64,000 nucleotides of DNA from Pyxidicoccus parkwaysis (lineage in GTDB: Bacteria > Myxococcota > Myxococcia > Myxococcales > Myxococcaceae), in assembly GCF_017301735.1 (NCBI RefSeq), contig NZ_CP071090.1:12507001-12571000 (forward strand). The letters are read 5' to 3'. A program made the translations under genes and the position numbers. A model generated the notes under the pieces. The model was not told the DNA's origin, searched no databases, and saw only the letters and a program-made list of their open reading frames with translations. Numbering within the stretch: the stretch's first letter is position 1; each line of letters begins with the position of its first letter. Of this stretch, positions 1-8,139 are shown piece after piece.

Positions 1-1
1 C

Positions 2-667
2 GTGCCCGGCCCCGGCATCGCGCGGAGGAGCCTCTCGAGCCTTTCCTGGAACGGGGCCTACGAGGTTGACCCCGATGGCTCCGGATATGGCTCGACAGAG
101 CTGGCGGCCAGCCTGCCGGATGGGTCCACCCGGAAGGTCCGCACGACCTTCCTCATCACCCGTGCATCCATGATGGGCGGCGAGGTGGTCGTGCAGGAGG
201 CCTCCCTCATGCAGCACGACCCGGAGCCCGCCTCGGGAAGCCTGGTCATGTACTCCGTCTTCCGTCAGCCCGACGAGGGGAGCTTCTCACTGGCCAGCTT
301 CCGCGGCATCTACGCGGGCCCCGGCCTCGGGCGAGGCAGCCAGCTCCCGGCGGCGGCCATCGGCATCGGTGCGGTGAACTTCAACGGCGCCGGACGCTTC
401 ACCGGCGTGGACGTCCAGAACCTGCCTGCGGACTCCTTCGCACATCGGCGAATCGCGACCTTCGATACGCCGGAGGCCCACTACACCGTGGACGAGGACG
501 GGCTTGGGATGATCCTCGCCCCGAATGGGCAGGCGCACCTGGTGATAACCCGCTCCCAGCCGCTCGGCGATGTGAGGCTTTGTCTGGAGTACTTCTTCGT
601 CACCAACGAGCTGCTTCCACTGACGGGGAACCTCGTCACGACCTTCGTCACCCGGCGGATGCGGTAG
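2..667 (+). CDS. Hypothetical beta-rich repeat protein, 5' end cut off by the window
   Basis: I do not recognise this family. The reading frame is open from the first bases, so the true start lies upstream and the GTG at position 2 is probably an internal Val. The protein has two related modules. The second, from about residue 95, reads FSLASFRGIYAGPGLGRG, then NFNGAGRF, then YTVDEDGLG, then HLVITRS, and ends in LEYFF. The same order (SLHGTY, YDGAGRF, YAVEADGRG, FVITRA, LEYAF) occurs in the next gene at 691, so the two are tandem paralogs. Comparison with that gene suggests about 60 residues are missing here. Alternating hydrophobic and Gly-rich stretches suggest beta sandwiches. No catalytic motif is visible. 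Only 23 nt separate the two genes, so they are probably co-transcribed. Confidence 0.75.
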   Translation: MPGPGIARRSLSSLSWNGAYEVDPDGSGYGSTELAASLPDGSTRKVRTTFLITRASMMGGEVVVQEASLMQHDPEPASGSLVMYSVFRQPDEGSFSLASFRGIYAGPGLGRGSQLPAAAIGIGAVNFNGAGRFTGVDVQNLPADSFAHRRIATFDTPEAHYTVDEDGLGMILAPNGQAHLVITRSQPLGDVRLCLEYFFVTNELLPLTGNLVTTFVTRRMR

Positions 668-690
668 CCGCGCTCCAGGAGGCAGTCACG

Positions 691-1449
691 ATGTCTGGAC
701 TGGTATTCGATGTATCGATGCTTCGAGGCACCTTCGCCCTCCATGGCGCGGGTGTGGGCGGCCGGGCTCCGCTCGCCGCGATTGGCACGCTGACCATCGA
801 CGCGCACGGTGGCTTCAGCGGCCACATGCTCCGGAGCGTGCCCGGTGAGCCGCTGCGGACGCAGACGCTCGAGGGCGTCTGTCTCATGGAGCCGCGAGGC
901 AGCGGCACCGTGCTCGCGGTGGGGGGCTCCCCGTCCGAGCTGACCATCGTTTGCTCCCGCGTGGGAGGGATTGAGGGTGCCTGGAGAGTCGACGAGCTCG
1001 CGCTCGTCTTCCGGCTGCCGGACGCGGTGAGTGGGGGACTCCTCACCGCGCGCGCGACGCGGCTTCCGGACGAGGGGAGGTTCAATCAAGCCAGCCTTCA
1101 CGGAACCTATGTGGGCGCCGGGAGTGGGCGTGGCGGCGGGCTTCCATCCGCCGGGCTCGGAGTCTTGAGCTACGACGGAGCGGGCCGCTTCTCCGAGTCC
1201 AACGTCGCGAATGTGGCCCTCGGTACACTCCAGGAGAGGACCTTCGTGAGCGGCTCGGACGAGGGGGCCTATGCCGTCGAGGCGGATGGCAGGGGCACCG
1301 TCGCTGGGGGTGGGGTGCTCTTCGTCATCACGCGGGCCGAGGTGGTCGACGGCGTCAGACGCGCCCTGGAGTACGCCTTCATCGCCCCGGGTGAGGCACA
1401 GGCGTCCAGCGCCTGGGCCACGGGGCTCATCGTGCGTCGTTCGGACTGA
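691..1449 (+). CDS. Hypothetical two-module beta-rich protein, paralog of the upstream gene
   Basis: This 252-residue protein is not recognised. The ATG at 691 is chosen because CAGGAGGC lies about 8 nt upstream; a longer frame back to 580 would run into the previous gene. It contains two modules of about 120 residues, each opening with a short LRGTF or LHGTY signature followed by a Gly-rich loop and a DGxGxF or DGAGRF turn. Each module ends with a strand carrying IVCSRV or FVITRA. There is no signal peptide or membrane segment, so a cytoplasmic location is likely. A function cannot be proposed from sequence alone. The close paralogy with the preceding gene points to local tandem duplication. 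Confidence 0.8.
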   Translation: MSGLVFDVSMLRGTFALHGAGVGGRAPLAAIGTLTIDAHGGFSGHMLRSVPGEPLRTQTLEGVCLMEPRGSGTVLAVGGSPSELTIVCSRVGGIEGAWRVDELALVFRLPDAVSGGLLTARATRLPDEGRFNQASLHGTYVGAGSGRGGGLPSAGLGVLSYDGAGRFSESNVANVALGTLQERTFVSGSDEGAYAVEADGRGTVAGGGVLFVITRAEVVDGVRRALEYAFIAPGEAQASSAWATGLIVRRSD

Positions 1450-1493
1450 TGGCCGCGACGCGCAAAGCACACAGATGAGGTGAGAGGAAAGCC

Positions 1494-2528
1494 ATGTCTA
1501 CGATTCGGATTCGACCGACCCATGAGGCCGCCCGCGAGGGCAATGACCCTTCATACTTCCAGGCGCGGGCGCCAGAGGACCAGCTCCGGGCCAATCCCTC
1601 GCGTCGGACGCCGGTGCGCTTCACCAGCGAGGGGCTCAGCCTCGCCGGGCACCTCTACCGCCCGCCCGACGTCACGCCTGACACAATCACCCCTGGCATC
1701 GTGATGGCCGGCCCGCTCTCCAGCGTGAAGGAGCAGACCGTACCCCACTACGCCGAGCGCCTGGCCGATGCTGGCTATACGGTGCTCACCTTCGACCCGC
1801 GTACCTTCGGCGAGAGCGAGGGGATGCCTCGGTGGCATCAGGACCCCAACATGATCATCCAGGACATCACCCACGCGGTGACCTGGATGCGCACGCGGAG
1901 GGATGTCGATTCCGAGGCCATCGGGCTCCTGGGTGTCTGCATGGGCGGCGGGTACGTCGTCTCGGCGGCGGCACGGGACAAACGCGTGAAGGCAGTCGCC
2001 AGCGTCGGTGGGGGCTACGACGTCGGGGGGAGCTTCCAGCGCTTCATGGGGGTCGAAGGTTTCGCGGCCTACTGCCGCCGGGTCAATGCGCTGGTCGAGA
2101 AGCAGGCGCTCACGGGCGGGGTGCAATACATCCCCACGATTGCCCACGGCCTGTCCGCCGAGGTGCCTGTCGCGATGATGCCGGGTGACGAGGCGTACAG
2201 CTATTACGAGCGCACGGCCAAAGATGATGCGCCGACCTGGTCCTATCAAGTCACTGCGGCGAGCCTCGAGCTCCTCTTCGCCTACAACGCTGTCGTGCAC
2301 GCGCCGCTGGTGGCTCCGACGCCGATGCTCATCGTGCATGGCACGAAGGACCTGACGCTTCCGCCCGAGCTCGCGCGGGCGACCTACGACGCGGCAATCG
2401 GTCCGAAGGAGCTCGTATGGCTCGAGACGCACAACCACGTCGAGCTGTACGACCAGCGGCCGTATGTGAGCGAGGCGTGCGGACATCTCGTCCGCTGGCT
2501 CGGGGCGCAGCTCGGAGCGTCCAGGTAG
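1494..2528 (+). CDS. Alpha/beta hydrolase, dienelactone-hydrolase-like, with cysteine nucleophile
   Basis: This 344-residue enzyme has an alpha/beta-hydrolase fold. The nucleophile elbow is GVCMGGG at residues 147-153, so the nucleophile is probably Cys149 rather than Ser. That is the arrangement of dienelactone hydrolases and some YcjY-like proteins. An acid residue fits in IVHGTKDLTLP, and the catalytic His in ETHNHVELYD near the C terminus. The N-terminal part includes a TFDPRTFGESEG loop, where family members commonly have an oxyanion-hole region. There is no signal peptide. The gene follows the paralog pair by 44 nt and ends in a good intrinsic terminator, so it may be the last gene of that transcript. 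The substrate is unknown. Confidence 0.85.
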   Translation: MSTIRIRPTHEAAREGNDPSYFQARAPEDQLRANPSRRTPVRFTSEGLSLAGHLYRPPDVTPDTITPGIVMAGPLSSVKEQTVPHYAERLADAGYTVLTFDPRTFGESEGMPRWHQDPNMIIQDITHAVTWMRTRRDVDSEAIGLLGVCMGGGYVVSAAARDKRVKAVASVGGGYDVGGSFQRFMGVEGFAAYCRRVNALVEKQALTGGVQYIPTIAHGLSAEVPVAMMPGDEAYSYYERTAKDDAPTWSYQVTAASLELLFAYNAVVHAPLVAPTPMLIVHGTKDLTLPPELARATYDAAIGPKELVWLETHNHVELYDQRPYVSEACGHLVRWLGAQLGASR

Positions 2529-2568
2529 GGAGCCGCGAGGCCTGAAGACACATGAAGCGCTGTCGTCG

Positions 2569-2606
2569 GGAGCCAGGGGGCAGTGTTGCCTCCTGGCTCC
2601 TTTTTT
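2569..2606 (+). terminator. Rho-independent terminator after the hydrolase
   Basis: A perfect 9-bp inverted repeat, GGAGCCAGG (2569-2577) and CCTGGCTCC (2592-2600), is followed directly by six T (2601-2606). It lies 41 nt after the hydrolase stop. Confidence 0.85.
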
Positions 2607-2772
2607 ATGCGCCGGCAAAGTTCTCCTGAGCTTCTTCTCGAGCTGTTCGGTGTCAGGACAGACAATTGCGGCGACCCAGGGAATTGCCCTGAGAGCGTAT
2701 ATGACAGGCATGCAGCGCGAAGCCCAGACACGGCCCCGACGCGAAATGCCGTGCAACCCTCGAGAGGGCAAG

Positions 2773-4834
2773 ATGCCTGACACCGTTCGCTCCGTCCCGT
2801 TCCACCCGCGGCTGGCCCAGGCGCGGAGCGGCCCCTGGCTGCACCTGGCCCTGGGGCTCCTCCTGGGCGTCACCGCCTGCAGTAAGCCTGAAGGGGCGTG
2901 GATGGAGGTGCCCGGGGAAGAGCCCTCCAGCCTGAACTGCCCCCATGGCGCACGCGTGCTGCTCTCGGGCCGGGACGACAATGAGAATGGCCGGCTCGAC
3001 GAGGACGAGGTCCGCGAGCGGACCCGGACCTGCGCATCCCCGGTGCCCCTGTCCGCGACACGCGAGGAGCCCCCTGGCGAGCACTGCGAGCACGGAGGGA
3101 CCGCCCTCCAGAGTGGCCTGGATGTCGACGGGGACGGCGCGCTCGCACCCGCCGAGGTGACCTCCGTCCAATATGTCTGTGAGCGTGCCGCCCCCACACT
3201 GCTGAGCCGCGTGCGCAGCGAGCCCGCGGGAGAGAACTGCCCCACGGGGGGCTCGGCCGTGGAGAGCGGCCTGGACGTGGACGGTGACGGGGAGCTGTCC
3301 CGGGAAGAGGTGACCACGACGCGCCATGTCTGCGGCGTGCGCGCGCTGCTGCGCGTGGCCGCCGAGCCCCCCGGGGAGCGGTGCCCGGTGGGCGGCACCG
3401 TCGCGCAGAGCGGACCGGACCTGGATGGAGACGGCGCGCTGGACGACGCGGAGGTGGAGTCCACGCGGTACGTCTGCGACGCCCGCGCGCTGACCCGGGT
3501 GGACGTGGAGCCCCCGGGCCCGCGCTGCCCGGGAGGCGGCGCGGTGGTGCACACCGGAGGCGACACCAATGGTGACGGGGTCCTCCAGAACGAGGAGGTC
3601 CGCTCGTCGGAGACCCTCTGTGAGCGCGTCATCGACGGGGACGTGAGGGTCTCCACCCAGCTCGAGCTCGCGAGCCTCCAGGACGTGACGGTCATCACCG
3701 GCAGCCTGTACATCGCGGGTCGTGGCGTGGTGAACGTGGAGCTGCCCGCTGAAGCTCGTGGGCGGAGCAGTGGAGCTCTCCTCCCTCCAGGAGGCTCGCA
3801 ACCTGTCGTTGCCGGCGCTCGGGTCCGCTCACTCCGTCCGCGTCTCGGACAACCCCCTGCTGGACCGGGTGTCGCTGCCGGCGCTGGCGCAGACCACCTA
3901 CGTCTCGATTGCGCGGAACGCCGCGCTGGAGGCGGTCGACCTCGAGGCCCTGACGATGGTGGGCAACTTCGAGGTCAGGGACAACCCGCGGCTCGCGTGG
4001 CTGAATGCTCCGCGCCTCTGGTGGGCGGATGACGTGGCCCTGTGGGGCCTGGCCGCGGCGCGCATCGAGCTGCCGAGTCTCTACCTCGTCAAGGACCTCT
4101 ACGTCGTCGACGGCGCTGCCGGAGAGCTCCTGCTCCCGGAGCTGTCCATCGCGCTCGGGAACGTCGTCATCGGGCGGATGGCGGGCCTGCGCCAGCTGGA
4201 CCTGTCCCGGCTCAGGGTCGTGAACGGGATGTTCCTCGTTCGCGACACGCAGGCGCTGGCTTCCTTCTCCCTCCCACGCCTGGAGACGCTCGAGGGGCAC
4301 TTCAACCTCTGGAGCAACTCCGCGCTGACCCACTTCGACGTGCCCCTGCTGTGGAGCATCGGCGGGTGGCTCTATGTGAGCGGCAACGACTCGCTCACCA
4401 CCCTCGACGGCCTGAGGGCGGTGGAGTTCCTCGGCGACCAGTTCCTGCTGAACGGCAACGCCAGGCTCACGTCGCTGGAGGGGCTGGCCTCGCTGCGAGA
4501 GGTGCGCTTCTACTTCGACGTCACGGGGACGGCGCTCACCCGGCTGGGCCTTCCGCGGTTGCGGTCCATGGACCGGCTGGTGATGAACGACAATCACGCG
4601 CTCACGACGCTCGACCTGCCGGAGCTGGAACACGCCCTGTCCATCTCCCTGGCCGGGTCCCCGGAGCTTCGCGAGCTGGGGCTGCCCCGGATGCGCTACC
4701 TCCTGGAGTTCCTGGGCGTGTGGTCCAGCCCGCTGCTGCCGCGCTGTCGGGTGAACGGCTTCCTCGAGCAGCTCGGCAATACAGTCCCCGAGGTCAAGCT
4801 CTTCGGACTCGACGACGCGAGCACCTGCGAGTAG
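2773..4834 (+). pseudogene. DxDGDG-repeat / leucine-rich lipoprotein interrupted by a frameshift
   Basis: The frame from ATG 2773 begins with a signal peptide ending in a lipobox (LGVTAC, lipid Cys36). Five repeats of about 45 residues follow, each with a Cys, a GG, an SGxDxDGDGxL loop resembling a calcium-binding turn, an acidic EV pair and a second Cys. They resemble repeats common in myxobacterial lipoproteins (DUF7151-like, from memory). The frame then breaks at 3745-3754 (CCCGCTGAAG). From 3752 the continuation is in another frame and encodes about 360 residues of leucine-rich, L-domain-like repeats with recurring LPAL, ending DDASTCE. Adding two bases (GCGC for GC) would restore LPALKLVGG, which matches the LPAL rhythm, so a 2-nt deletion is the simplest explanation. 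Restored length would be about 687 residues. It may be a real lesion or an assembly error. If intact, it would be an outer-surface lipoprotein. Confidence 0.8.
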
Positions 4835-4841
4835 GCGCCGT

Positions 4842-4873
4842 CCGCCCGGCCGGGCATGGCGCCGGCCGGGCGG
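4842..4873. terminator. Convergent hairpin terminator
   Basis: A perfect 12-bp stem, CCGCCCGGCCGG and CCGGCCGGGCGG, with an 8-nt loop sits between two convergent genes (stops at 4834 and 4886). There is no T tract, so its use as a terminator is inferred. Confidence 0.6.
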
Positions 4874-4885
4874 TCGTGGCCTGTC

Positions 4886-6562
4886 CTACTGCCCGCAGCG
4901 GCGGTCCACGTCCGGGGCCGGGGACTCGCGGGGGAGCACCCAGTCGATGAGGAACGGGCCCGGCGTCCCCAGGGCGAGGTCGAGCGCGGGGCCCACCTCC
5001 TCCTCCGTGCTCACCCGTGCCGCGGGCACCCCCATGGCGCGCGCGAGCTCCACGAAGTGCAGCGGCGGGGAAGACAGGTCGAAGGAGCCGGGGAACGGGT
5101 GCTCGGGGATGCCGCGCTCCTTCCAGTACTCCAGGAGGTTGCGGTCGAGCAGCCGGTAGCCCCCGTTGTTACACACCACGAACTTGGCATCGATGCCGTG
5201 GCGCACCGCCGTCCAGAGGGCCTGGATGGTGTACATGCTCCCGCCATCCCCGGTGAAGCCAATGACTGTCTTGTCCGGGCAGGCCAGCTTGACGCCCAGG
5301 GCCCCGGGAATCCCCACCCCGAGCGAGCCGCCGCGCGTCTGGAAGAAGTGTCCGGGCCTGCGAGCCGGCAGGGCCCGGTTCACCTCCGGCGAGCAGGTGA
5401 GGGCCTCGTCGAAGACGATGGCCTCGTCGCCCACCCGGCTCGCCAGCTCCCGCAGGAGGAGCGCGGGCATTCCGGCGCCGTCTCCGTCCGAGGCCCTTGC
5501 TTCCCGTTGCTCCCGGGCGATGAGCATGCGGCCCTCCGCGGCCGTCCGCTGTGCGCGCGTCATGACTCCCGGCAGCGCCTCCGCGAGCGCCGTGAGCGTC
5601 CGCTTCGGGTCTGCCACGAGGCCCAGGTCGACCGGGAAGTTCTTGGCAATCTCATCCGCGTCGAGGTCGACATGCGCCACCCGGGCGCTGGGACGGAAGA
5701 CGCCGGACAGGGCGGGGAACACCTCCGGAAACACATACGTGCCGACGATGAGCACGGCGTCCGCCTGGGAGACGACCGCCGTGCTCTCCCTGCCGAACAT
5801 GTGCCCCAGCAGACCCCGGTACAGCGGATGGCTGGCATCCATGTTCACCTCGGAGCTGTTGGCGCCCCACACCTCGGCTCCGAGCAGCTCGGCGACGCGG
5901 GTGAGCTCCTCCTGTGCTCCCGAGGCCGTGACGCCGTCTCCCATGATGAGCAACGGATGGTCGGCCTCCGCGAGCAGGCAGGCCAGCGCCTCCACCGCCC
6001 CGGGCTCCGGCGCGGACCGGGTGTCGAGCCGTGGCGTGGGGATGACGGGCTCGTCGTTCAGCGCGTCGAGCACATCCATGGGCAGCGCGACGAAGACAGG
6101 CCCCATGGGCGGCGTGGACGCAATCTTGATGGCCCGCCGGAGGACCCTCAGCACCGAGCCCGGATGGACGACGCGCGTGGCCCACTTGGTGACCGGGCGG
6201 GCCATGGCCACCAAATCACAGGCCATCTGCGCGTCCATGGCGTCGTAGGCGAGCCCCGCCTCCCCCGTGAGGACCACCAGCGGTGAGTGGCCCCGCTTCG
6301 CCTGGTAGAGCATCCCGATGCCGTTGCCCAGCCCCACCCCCGAGTGGAGCTGGACGAAGGCGGGCCGCCGGGTCGCCCGTGCATGGCCATCCGCCATGGC
6401 CACGGCCACGGACTCCTGCAGGCAGAGGATGTATTGGATTGAGGGCACGGCGCGCATGGCGTCGAGGAAGCCCTCTTCGACTGTGCCGGGGTTTCCGAAC
6501 AGGTACCCCGCGCCCTCCGCGGCGAGCTGCTCGAGGAGGGCGATGCATCCCGTTCTCTTCAT
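4886..6562 (-). CDS. ThDP-dependent enzyme, benzoylformate decarboxylase / acetolactate synthase family
   Basis: This 558-residue protein has the three-domain ThDP enzyme layout. The N-terminal Pyr domain has the cofactor-activating Glu50 in LQESVAVAMADGHAR and a QLHSGVGLGNGIG motif with His73. Benzoylformate decarboxylase has its catalytic Glu47 and His70 in the same contexts. The central domain follows at about 185-340. The C-terminal PP domain has GDGGSMYT (438-445) and NN at 465-466, the usual Mg/ThDP signature. The start is supported by AAGGAGGAGAC just upstream. It is the last gene of a minus-strand run that also encodes a GMC oxidase and DJ-1 proteins. It probably decarboxylates a 2-oxoacid or joins aldehydes; a bulky or aromatic substrate is plausible but inferred. 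Acetolactate synthase activity is less likely because no small regulatory subunit is nearby. Confidence 0.88.
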   Translation of the reverse strand: MKRTGCIALLEQLAAEGAGYLFGNPGTVEEGFLDAMRAVPSIQYILCLQESVAVAMADGHARATRRPAFVQLHSGVGLGNGIGMLYQAKRGHSPLVVLTGEAGLAYDAMDAQMACDLVAMARPVTKWATRVVHPGSVLRVLRRAIKIASTPPMGPVFVALPMDVLDALNDEPVIPTPRLDTRSAPEPGAVEALACLLAEADHPLLIMGDGVTASGAQEELTRVAELLGAEVWGANSSEVNMDASHPLYRGLLGHMFGRESTAVVSQADAVLIVGTYVFPEVFPALSGVFRPSARVAHVDLDADEIAKNFPVDLGLVADPKRTLTALAEALPGVMTRAQRTAAEGRMLIAREQREARASDGDGAGMPALLLRELASRVGDEAIVFDEALTCSPEVNRALPARRPGHFFQTRGGSLGVGIPGALGVKLACPDKTVIGFTGDGGSMYTIQALWTAVRHGIDAKFVVCNNGGYRLLDRNLLEYWKERGIPEHPFPGSFDLSSPPLHFVELARAMGVPAARVSTEEEVGPALDLALGTPGPFLIDWVLPRESPAPDVDRRCGQ

Positions 6563-6591
6563 GGTGTCTCCTCCTTTCTTGGGCTGCATCA

Positions 6592-8139
6592 TCACCACCC
6601 CCACCGGCGCAGGCCCTGCTCCAGCACCTCGACGAGCTTCTCGCCCGTCAGGGTGGAGTCCGGAGTGGAGCGGCCGGTGATGAACGGGTAGTCGACGATG
6701 ACAGATTGCTCCCGGCCCACGTTGCCGTGGTACTGCCCCTCCGGCGCCGTCGCGTCGCGGAGGATGAGCTCGAGCGGATACGGCGGCGGGCCCATGTTGA
6801 AGTCGGTGCCCACGAAGCCGGTGCCGTCCTTGTAGTCGTACTCCAGGCAGTGGCCGGTCACGTGCTTGTTGCGGAGGATGCTGCGCCGGTCGTCGACCTC
6901 CCGCGCGAAGGCGAGGCAGGTCACCGCGTAGCACTCCGCGGCGATGGGCTTGCCCATCCTCAGGAAGCCGAGGATGAGGTCATGCACGCGCTGGTTGTTG
7001 GCCAGGTCGACGATGGGGCCGCTGCCGCCCACCAGCAGCATCGCGTCGAACCGCTCGAAGGCTCGCAGGGCGTGGTCGCGCTCGCGGTAGTAGGCCTCGA
7101 GCGCGCGCACCAGCACGGGGTGGCTGAAATAGGGCCGCTCGGGCAGGAGCGCCGAGAGGTTCAGCGGAGCGTCGAACAGCCGGGCCTGCTCGCTCCGCTC
7201 GGGGCCGGAGTCGTCGAGCTTGCGCACCGCGCGGGCCATCTCCGGGGTGGTCACCGGACGCCCGAGCGGCGGGTCGATGAAGCTCGCGTCCATGCTCGGA
7301 GGCAGGGCCTCGGGGCGCCGTCCGTCCGGGGTGGCGAACTCGACGTCGTAGCCCTGACGGTTGAAGACCTCCAGCGGGCCGACCAGCTCCTCGCCCCAGT
7401 AGCCATGGTTGGACAGGACGATGAGGATTCTGCGCGAACCGCCCGGCGCGATGGCGGACGCCAGGGCGGCGGGACGCTGCAGCGCGATGGCGGGAGCGTC
7501 CGGAGGCGGGCTTGCCATGAGCAGGTCCTTGATGCGGTCGATGAACGTGGAGACCTGGTGGAACGAGCGCCCCGTCACCAGGTCGCCGTCCACCACCACG
7601 CCCGAGGCGTCCGGCACGTAGAGGCCTCCGGCGTTGGTGACGTCCGCGAGCACGACCTCGTGGCAGATGACCCTGCGCCCCGCGAGCAGCTCCGGGGTGG
7701 GCGTCAGCAGCCAGAGCGCGTGGCACAGCGCGCCCTTGACGATTCCCGGCTGCCGCATGGCGCGGGCGAAGAACCGCACCGCCGGAGCGGTGCGGACCAT
7801 GTCCGGGGTGATGGGGCGTGGCCTGCCATCCGGCCCGTCCGGCGGGACGAAGTGGCGCAGCCGCACGCTGGGGTAGTTGGCCGCGACGATGACGGCCGCG
7901 TAGTCCTCCGGGGCCGCGTGAGCGACGTCGCGCGTGACGGTCATCAGCTTCGGCGTGTGGCAGGGCTCTTCGACTTCGCTCACGAGCTCCAGGTGGGGTT
8001 GGCCATACAGGTTCGCGAGGAAGTGGACCTCCGCGCCGTCCTCCTCGAACCGCTCCCGGTACAGCGCGAGCTCCTCGGCGATGAACTGGCTCTCGACGAG
8101 GACGGCAATCTTCCTGCCCTTCAGGGACTGGGTGCTCAT
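6592..8139 (-). CDS. Tandem DJ-1/PfpI-domain protein
   Basis: This 515-residue protein contains two DJ-1/PfpI-type Rossmann domains. The first covers about residues 8-200, with IAVLVESQF at the start and the nucleophile elbow GALCHALWLL. The second covers about 240-500, starting RILIVLSNHGYWGEE and carrying AAECYAVTCLAF. Both elbows have a Cys, so both sites may be active. DJ-1/PfpI proteins include glyoxalase III, protein deglycases and isonitrile hydratases; which activity applies here is unknown. There is no signal peptide. The start overlaps the stop of the upstream gene by 4 nt (ATGA), so translational coupling is likely. A 29-nt gap separates it from the downstream ThDP gene. A two-domain fusion is less common than the single-domain form of about 190-230 residues. 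Confidence 0.85.
   Translation of the reverse strand: MSTQSLKGRKIAVLVESQFIAEELALYRERFEEDGAEVHFLANLYGQPHLELVSEVEEPCHTPKLMTVTRDVAHAAPEDYAAVIVAANYPSVRLRHFVPPDGPDGRPRPITPDMVRTAPAVRFFARAMRQPGIVKGALCHALWLLTPTPELLAGRRVICHEVVLADVTNAGGLYVPDASGVVVDGDLVTGRSFHQVSTFIDRIKDLLMASPPPDAPAIALQRPAALASAIAPGGSRRILIVLSNHGYWGEELVGPLEVFNRQGYDVEFATPDGRRPEALPPSMDASFIDPPLGRPVTTPEMARAVRKLDDSGPERSEQARLFDAPLNLSALLPERPYFSHPVLVRALEAYYRERDHALRAFERFDAMLLVGGSGPIVDLANNQRVHDLILGFLRMGKPIAAECYAVTCLAFAREVDDRRSILRNKHVTGHCLEYDYKDGTGFVGTDFNMGPPPYPLELILRDATAPEGQYHGNVGREQSVIVDYPFITGRSTPDSTLTGEKLVEVLEQGLRRWGW

Noticed and set aside
481..1470. Long antisense frames over the two paralogs and many other genes
   Set aside because: In GC-rich DNA the complement of real genes stays open; these show no motifs and the sense strands do.
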